Positions 58,922 to 64,000 of a DNA stretch of 64,000 nt are shown piece after piece; positions within the stretch are counted from its first letter, which is position 1; each line of letters begins with the position of its first letter. The stretch is from Aestuariibacter sp. A3R04 (lineage in GTDB: Bacteria > Pseudomonadota > Gammaproteobacteria > Enterobacterales > Alteromonadaceae): the NCBI RefSeq assembly GCF_018860805.1, contig NZ_JAHKQR010000016.1, forward strand, positions 186,001 to 250,000, given 5' to 3'. A program made the position numbers and the translations under genes. The notes beneath the pieces were generated by a model, which did not search any database, was not told where the DNA came from, and was given only the letters and a program-made list of their open reading frames with translations.

Positions 58922-61900
58922 ATGTTAAAAACCAAGCACACGCATCGCGCTCAACGCTACAAGAGAACATTACTCGCGACCTGCATAGCCGCCAGTCTGC
59001 CAACCGCATATGCACAAGAAGCGGGTGACTCTTCAGGCATTGAAGTCATTCAGGTTCGAGGCATTAAATATTCGCAAGCAGATTCTATCAATACTAAGCG
59101 ATTCGCTGACTCCGTGGTCGATGGCATTTCCGCTGAAGATATCGGCAAGTTGCCAGACGTCACCATTTCAGACTCTTTGCAACGAATTAGTGGTGTTCAA
59201 ATTAGACGAACTGCAGGCGAAGGGGGCCAGGTAAATATTCGAGGCTTGCCTCAGGTTTCAACCACACTCAACGGTGAGCAATTTCTCACAGCAAACAGTA
59301 TTTTCTCCGTACAACCAGACTTCAGGGATATTCCGTCATCGCTTTTTGCTGGCGCAGATGTTTATAAATCTTCAACTGCTTCGTTATTGGAAGGCGGGAT
59401 CTCGGGGAGTATAGATTTAAAAACTCGTCGCCCGTTCGACCTGGATGAAGGATACACATTTGCATTTGCTGCTGAGGGCACAAGAGGCTCTGAAACTGGT
59501 GGTACCAATCCTTCACTAAATGGCCTGTTTGGTTGGAATAACGACCGTATGGGTTTAATTGTGGCGGCGTCTTATTCTGACGCAACCCTGCTTGATGCGC
59601 AAACACGGCCGGTAAGCACACAGGCGTGGGCTGATGACACAATGGTACCCTTTGACGTCAATGGCGATGGAACCATTGATGATGGTGAATTGGCTCCTCT
59701 TGATCTTGATGGCGACGGCAATCTCGACGAAACGTTTTTATTGCCAACAAGAATCGAGGCCAGAAACAGACAAGTCGATAGAGAAAGGTTTGGCTTCAAC
59801 AGTTCGTTTCAACTGAAAATTTCTGATGCCTGGACCATGACCTCAGATATCTTCTACACCGACATGGGTGAGGAAGAGACCTATCAAGGCGTTGAAATTC
59901 GCAACAATGCGGGCAACCAACCTGCAGCGGGTGTGTATGGAAACTTAATTGGCGTAAGAGATACCGGTGCAAGTGCTTCTGGTGTCGATTTACCTGGCAA
60001 CTTTCAAACTATTTCTGGCGCGACATTTACTGATCCGTTGACCCATTCAATGTTTACTCAGGCATTTGTCAGAGACATGGATTCAACAAATGCGAATATT
60101 AAATTTGATTACGACAACGGCGGAAACTTAACCGGTTCATTTCGATATATTTACGGCGAAGCGAATTGGGAACGCTATCGTGACTCAATTGATCATGAAT
60201 ACTGGGTTAGAGATAGCTTAACCACTGATTACCCTAATGATGGTATCGACGGCAACGTATTACGAAATCCAAACCCCGCTCAAACAACTCTCGAACCTGT
60301 TGTACATTGGGGCGAGTCTCCAAGCGTGGAAAACCTGTGGGTGGCATCAGAACCTGCAAACGTAGCCATGAAAACCGCATGGGGCGATTTACAAGAGGCT
60401 GAAGGTGAGGTTTCTGCTCTTCGGGCCGATGGTAATTACGCATTCGATGAAGGTTTTGTCACTTCCATAGATTTTGGCGTCCGGTCCGGACAGCGAGACG
60501 TAACCTACAACGAGTCTCTGTTAGTATCTCCCTTCACCCGAACTGCTGATACAGATCGTGCTCCGGCACCGCTTGACGCCGATGGCAATCCATTGTGGGA
60601 AAATGGCGATGAAGTCACGTACTGGGCGCGCTGGCGTGCCGCCGACGTCAATCACCCAGCGGACGGAAGAACACTCATGCCGTACCGCACGTTGGAAGAT
60701 GTGGCAAATGCCGGTTTCCCTATCGTCTCTGGCACTGATCTTCCGCTTTCCGGAGCAACGGGCTTTTTGTCAGTAGACCCTTCTGTTTTCATCAATGACC
60801 GCGAGAAATTTCACACCTGGTGGGGCGATGGCGTTAGTGCTTCATACGCCAAAAACCCTGGTAATTCTTACCGGGTAAAACTAGATACGCTAAGTGCCTA
60901 CGCGCAAGTTAATTTTAGCGGTGAACTTGGAGACATGCTATACACGGGTAACCTGGGAGCGCGAGTTGTAAAAACCGACTTATCCATTTACCAAAATATT
61001 ACAGATGGTAGTGCGTCAACAGAACTCTCTCCTACTGGCGCAGGGTTCGCGGGTATTCCCCAACGCATTGTTGGTGTACAACACACAGAAAGAAGCATAA
61101 CTGATGTGTTGCCGTCATTGAATATCGCGCTTCAAGCCACCTCAGATATTATTGTTCGATTTGCCTACTCGCAAACAATGGCACCACTTGACTTAAACCA
61201 ATGGGGAGGCGGGCGTAATATCAGCATCGGGAATGGCTATCCCGATGAGTTGACGAACCCTGTACCTAACAATGGTCTGGGTGCCACGTCAGCGAACCAA
61301 GGCGGAAATCCAGACCTAAACATGTGGGATTCAACCAATACGGATGTATCTGTTGAGTGGTACGCAAACCCAACAACCCTTGCAAGTATCGGGTTCTTCT
61401 ATATGGACATAGCATCTTTCGTTGGCAGCGACACCATTATCGACCGCACTATTGCCGATGGTGACGGTGTAGTAAGAGGCCGACCAGTGCCTTTAACCAC
61501 ACCAGTGCAAGGTGATGGGGCCACCATTAAGGGAGTTGAAGTGGGCCTGAAACACGGCTTTGACTACTTACCCGGGTTCTGGGGAGATTTCGGTGTTGAT
61601 GCCAACTACACCTATTCCCCATCCACGTCAGGTACGGATGAAGCCACTCAGGAAGATCTTCCTTTTGTTGATAGCTCAAAAAATCAGGCGAATTTAGTGC
61701 TCTGGTTTGAAAATGAGGAAGGGCTGCAAGGGCGGATAGCGTACAACTATCGCTCGGAGAGAAATGCGGGAGAAAGAGGAAATAATCAAACAACGCGATT
61801 ATACCAAAAAGCGGTCAGTTATGTGGACGCATCCGTCAGTTATGACATTACGGACTACAGTACTGTCTATTTAAATATCTCGAATCTTACCGACGAGCAA

Positions 61901-61990
61901 GAGGACTATTACTACTCGTTTGAAGACAACTACGGCGGCACACGCTTGTTTGAAAGAAGAGCGACGCTAGGTGCTCGTTTCCGTTTCTGA
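58922..61990 (+). CDS. TonB-dependent receptor with EF-hand loops
   Basis: A 1022-residue outer-membrane transporter of the large carbohydrate-uptake type. It has a signal peptide (about 1-32, cut after AYAQ), a TonB-box-like IEVIQV, a plug domain (LPDVTISDSLQRISGVQIRR, FAGADVYKSSTASLLEGGISGSIDL) and a long barrel ending in Phe (LGARFRF). Residues 245-256 (DVNGDGTIDDGE) are a full EF-hand loop; 261-272 (DLDGDGNLDETF) is a second, with Phe at position 12. Calcium binding is likely. It is under twin LacI-type operators; ligand probably a sugar. Confidence 0.94.
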   Translation: MLKTKHTHRAQRYKRTLLATCIAASLPTAYAQEAGDSSGIEVIQVRGIKYSQADSINTKRFADSVVDGISAEDIGKLPDVTISDSLQRISGVQIRRTAGEGGQVNIRGLPQVSTTLNGEQFLTANSIFSVQPDFRDIPSSLFAGADVYKSSTASLLEGGISGSIDLKTRRPFDLDEGYTFAFAAEGTRGSETGGTNPSLNGLFGWNNDRMGLIVAASYSDATLLDAQTRPVSTQAWADDTMVPFDVNGDGTIDDGELAPLDLDGDGNLDETFLLPTRIEARNRQVDRERFGFNSSFQLKISDAWTMTSDIFYTDMGEEETYQGVEIRNNAGNQPAAGVYGNLIGVRDTGASASGVDLPGNFQTISGATFTDPLTHSMFTQAFVRDMDSTNANIKFDYDNGGNLTGSFRYIYGEANWERYRDSIDHEYWVRDSLTTDYPNDGIDGNVLRNPNPAQTTLEPVVHWGESPSVENLWVASEPANVAMKTAWGDLQEAEGEVSALRADGNYAFDEGFVTSIDFGVRSGQRDVTYNESLLVSPFTRTADTDRAPAPLDADGNPLWENGDEVTYWARWRAADVNHPADGRTLMPYRTLEDVANAGFPIVSGTDLPLSGATGFLSVDPSVFINDREKFHTWWGDGVSASYAKNPGNSYRVKLDTLSAYAQVNFSGELGDMLYTGNLGARVVKTDLSIYQNITDGSASTELSPTGAGFAGIPQRIVGVQHTERSITDVLPSLNIALQATSDIIVRFAYSQTMAPLDLNQWGGGRNISIGNGYPDELTNPVPNNGLGATSANQGGNPDLNMWDSTNTDVSVEWYANPTTLASIGFFYMDIASFVGSDTIIDRTIADGDGVVRGRPVPLTTPVQGDGATIKGVEVGLKHGFDYLPGFWGDFGVDANYTYSPSTSGTDEATQEDLPFVDSSKNQANLVLWFENEEGLQGRIAYNYRSERNAGERGNNQTTRLYQKAVSYVDASVSYDITDYSTVYLNISNLTDEQEDYYYSFEDNYGGTRLFERRATLGARFRF

Positions 61991-62030
61991 GAAACGTAAA
62001 GTAGCCATGTAAACAAAGTAATGGTGTTTG

Positions 62031-62070
62031 TGCGTAATCGGGTTTGTTCACATCTCGATTACGCATTTTT
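62031..62070 (+). terminator. Terminator after the EF-hand TonB receptor
   Basis: TGCGTAATCG and CGATTACGCA form a perfect 10-bp stem with a 15-base loop, followed at once by TTTTT. It lies 40 bases past the receptor stop. It should reduce readthrough to the halogenase gene, which starts 82 bases later. Confidence 0.88.
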
Positions 62071-62151
62071 AGTCTCAATACATTGCCGCTTTTGACACAG
62101 CTGCCATTGAGTAGCAATGAGTAGGCAATGTTAAAGGAAGAGGTTTAATCC

Positions 62152-63657
62152 ATGGGCGAGGCTCGATTAAGAAGAATCGTTATTTTAGGAGGGGGAACAG
62201 CCGGCTGGATCGCTGCAGCGGGTCTGGTCAACAGGTTAAAACAGAAATATATCGAAGTCGTCCTCATTGAGTCGGAGAGTATTCCAACGGTAGGTGTAGG
62301 AGAGGCAACGATTCCTCCAATGCGAACCTTTTTACAAAGTTTAGGTATCAATGAGCGAGATTTTATCCGGAAAACCAACGCGAGTTTTAAATTAGGGATT
62401 AAATTTTCCGATTGGCACACAAAAGGTGATGCCTATTTTCACGCCTTTGGTAAAACAGGTGTTGTGTTCGACAAAAATGAATTTTATCGAAGTTGGGATA
62501 GAGCAAGGGCTAATGGCTACCAGGGGAAATTCACTGATTTCTGCCCTGCGGTATCCATGTGCCAACAGAATAAATTTTACCGCGAACAAGATGTGCCGAA
62601 AGAATCTTTTGTTTCGGGTGCCAGCTATGCGTACCACTTTGACGCAGGTTTAATGGCCCGCTATTTGAGCGACTATGCGCAGACGCGCGGAATTAAGCGC
62701 ATTGAGGGAACTGTCACGGAGGTAACAAAAGATAGTCACGGATATATTAGACGTTTAACGCTTTCTGATGGCACGCCGGTTGAAGGAGACTTTTTCATCG
62801 ACTGTTCCGGGTTTAAGGGTATTTTAATTGAGGAGACGTTGAAAACTGGCTATACGGATTGGCGCGACTATTTGCCCTGCGATAGAGCGGTGACCGTGCA
62901 ATCAGAGCAAATCCACGACATTCCTCCTTATACCCACTCTGTGGCCAAAGACAGCGGTTGGATGTGGCAAATACCCCTGGAAAACCGCATGGGAAACGGC
63001 TATGTTTTCAGTAGTCGCTATTGTTCCGATGAGAAAGCGAAGCGGACATTGCTAGAGACCCTGGGCAATCAGACTTTAATTTCAGATATAAGGTTTATCC
63101 CCTTCACAACGGGGGTTAGGAAGAAATTATGGAATAAGAACTGCCTCGCGTTAGGCTTGTCGTCGGGCTTTTTAGAGCCATTAGAGTCAACCGCTATCCA
63201 TTTAGTGGTAAAAAGCCTGGAAGTATTTATGACAATGTTACCTGACGGGAATTGCGATGAGTTACTGTCGAATGAGTTTAATCGGATCATGCTTCAAGAG
63301 TATGAAAATATCAGAGACTTCATAATACTGCATTACTGCACGACCCAAAGGGATGATTCACCCTTTTGGGATTTCTGTAGACATATGCCTATCCCACCTT
63401 CTTTGCAGGAAAAAATCGCGCTGTTTCAATCCAAGGGGGTTATTTTCTACAACCCTTATGATTTATTCAAACCGGTTAATTGGTATTCAGTTTTTGAAGG
63501 TATGAAGGTTCACCCTAAAAGGCAAGACCCCATTACCGAACTAACCGATATAAGATCCATGGTCACTATTTTAGACCAAATGCGCCTCAAAATAGACGAC
63601 ACCGTACGCCGCCTCCCCTCCCACAGAGCATTTTTGAACACTTACGGCCAAACGTGA
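62152..63657 (+). CDS. Flavin-dependent tryptophan halogenase family protein
   Basis: A 501-residue FAD-dependent halogenase-like enzyme. The FAD motif GGGTAGW is at 13-19, the halogenase mark WxWxIP is WMWQIP at 270-275, the likely catalytic Lys is K80 (SFKLGIKF), and LEPLESTAIHL holds the Glu that activates it. Biochemically known relatives chlorinate or brominate tryptophan; many marine members sit beside sugar-type TonB receptors and may have other substrates. A 62080-62131 inverted repeat (ACATTGCC/GGCAATGT) precedes it; GGAAG precedes the ATG. No flavin reductase gene is here. Confidence 0.93.
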   Translation: MGEARLRRIVILGGGTAGWIAAAGLVNRLKQKYIEVVLIESESIPTVGVGEATIPPMRTFLQSLGINERDFIRKTNASFKLGIKFSDWHTKGDAYFHAFGKTGVVFDKNEFYRSWDRARANGYQGKFTDFCPAVSMCQQNKFYREQDVPKESFVSGASYAYHFDAGLMARYLSDYAQTRGIKRIEGTVTEVTKDSHGYIRRLTLSDGTPVEGDFFIDCSGFKGILIEETLKTGYTDWRDYLPCDRAVTVQSEQIHDIPPYTHSVAKDSGWMWQIPLENRMGNGYVFSSRYCSDEKAKRTLLETLGNQTLISDIRFIPFTTGVRKKLWNKNCLALGLSSGFLEPLESTAIHLVVKSLEVFMTMLPDGNCDELLSNEFNRIMLQEYENIRDFIILHYCTTQRDDSPFWDFCRHMPIPPSLQEKIALFQSKGVIFYNPYDLFKPVNWYSVFEGMKVHPKRQDPITELTDIRSMVTILDQMRLKIDDTVRRLPSHRAFLNTYGQT

Positions 63658-63666
63658 ACAGCGGTG

Positions 63667-64000
63667 TTAATTGAACATTCCAAAAGACGTACTTTTACAA
63701 AACTGTGGAATATTCGTTTTCCTGAACCCTTCAGCTGATAAAGAAATATTGACGACAAAAGATTTCCGATACCCATAGCCGTCGGGATACGGGTACACAC
63801 AATGCTTGATATTCGCAGGAAACATATAGTATTTACTGACTTCTGGAATAATATTTATCGCATGGGGTACAAATGGGCTGTGTTTGGCTACCACCTCTGG
63901 AAGCAGCACTAAGCTGCCTGGATGCCCATCTTTGAACTGAAATTTCGTTACTTTTTGTTTTTCTGCGGCCATACGCATCTTTTTCCAATCAGGTACCTCT
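63667..64000 (-). CDS. C-terminal part of a probable 2-oxoglutarate/Fe(II) oxygenase (partial)
   Basis: The frame enters from beyond the right edge (63999 back to 63667), so the start is not in the window; an internal ATG at 63978 is not taken as the true start. The visible 110 or so residues end in FGMFN. The segment MFPANIKHCVYPYPDGYGYRKSFVVNISL has the distal His and later Arg spacing seen at the C-terminus of prolyl-hydroxylase-like oxygenases, which bind iron and 2-oxoglutarate there. Only this tail is seen, so the call is tentative. It converges on the halogenase gene. Confidence 0.55.
   Translation of the reverse strand, partial: EVPDWKKMRMAAEKQKVTKFQFKDGHPGSLVLLPEVVAKHSPFVPHAINIIPEVSKYYMFPANIKHCVYPYPDGYGYRKSFVVNISLSAEGFRKTNIPQFCKSTSFGMFN

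Overview
The window is a gene-dense stretch of a chromosome from a marine gammaproteobacterium, most likely Alteromonadales (Alteromonadaceae-like). This rests on gene content and order: a gmk-rpoZ-spoT-ridA block with recG close by, hemCDXY, thiC-thiDE-thiF-thiS-thiG-thiH under a TPP riboswitch, a marine proteobacterial sortase with its VIT/vWA target, FecI/FecR-coupled and carbohydrate-type TonB receptors, and a flavin-dependent tryptophan halogenase. I saw no rRNA, tRNA, insertion sequence, prophage or CRISPR array. No read or database search was run; all family names come from recognising motifs and overall protein layout.

Layout. 1-9.9 kb: uvrD behind a clear LexA box, a two-receiver GGDEF protein, rarD, mgtE, recQ, a GST, a small unknown protein and ribA. 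10-18 kb: a DUF3300 protein, an ATP-grasp enzyme, a YceB-like protein, an MscS channel overlapping a ZntB-type transporter, a DsrE-like protein, and a histone-deacetylase-like gene overlapping a CoA-transferase/GNAT fusion. 18-24.2 kb: an RND efflux pair with a divergent AcrR-type repressor, a DnaJ-related protein and a YbaN protein. 24.4-27.9 kb: a sortase and its target, facing a CsgD/VpsT-like regulator. 28-36.9 kb: prx, rsmJ and recG, a thioredoxin-fold protein, ridA, spoT, rpoZ, gmk and a carboxylesterase. 37-41 kb: hemC-hemD-hemX-hemY. 41-47.5 kb: TPP riboswitch and the six-gene thiamine operon. 47.5-54 kb: sigma factor, FecR, TonB receptor and PhoD phosphatase. 54.3-58.5 kb: a membrane serine hydrolase divergent from a CadC-like sensor. 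58.5-64 kb: a TonB receptor with EF-hand loops behind twin LacI-type operators, a tryptophan halogenase, and the tail of a probable 2-oxoglutarate oxygenase cut by the window edge.

How the parts work together. The first 47 kb is mostly housekeeping (DNA repair, stringent response, tetrapyrrole and thiamine synthesis) with envelope functions between. The last 16 kb is accessory: two TonB nutrient-uptake loci with different control logic (cell-surface signalling by a sigma/anti-sigma pair, and repression by a LacI-family protein whose gene is not here). The least explained parts are the sortase locus with an orphan leader terminator, the EF-hand receptor locus, the hydrolase/CadC pair, the deacetylase/CoA-transferase-GNAT pair and a possible attenuator before mgtE.
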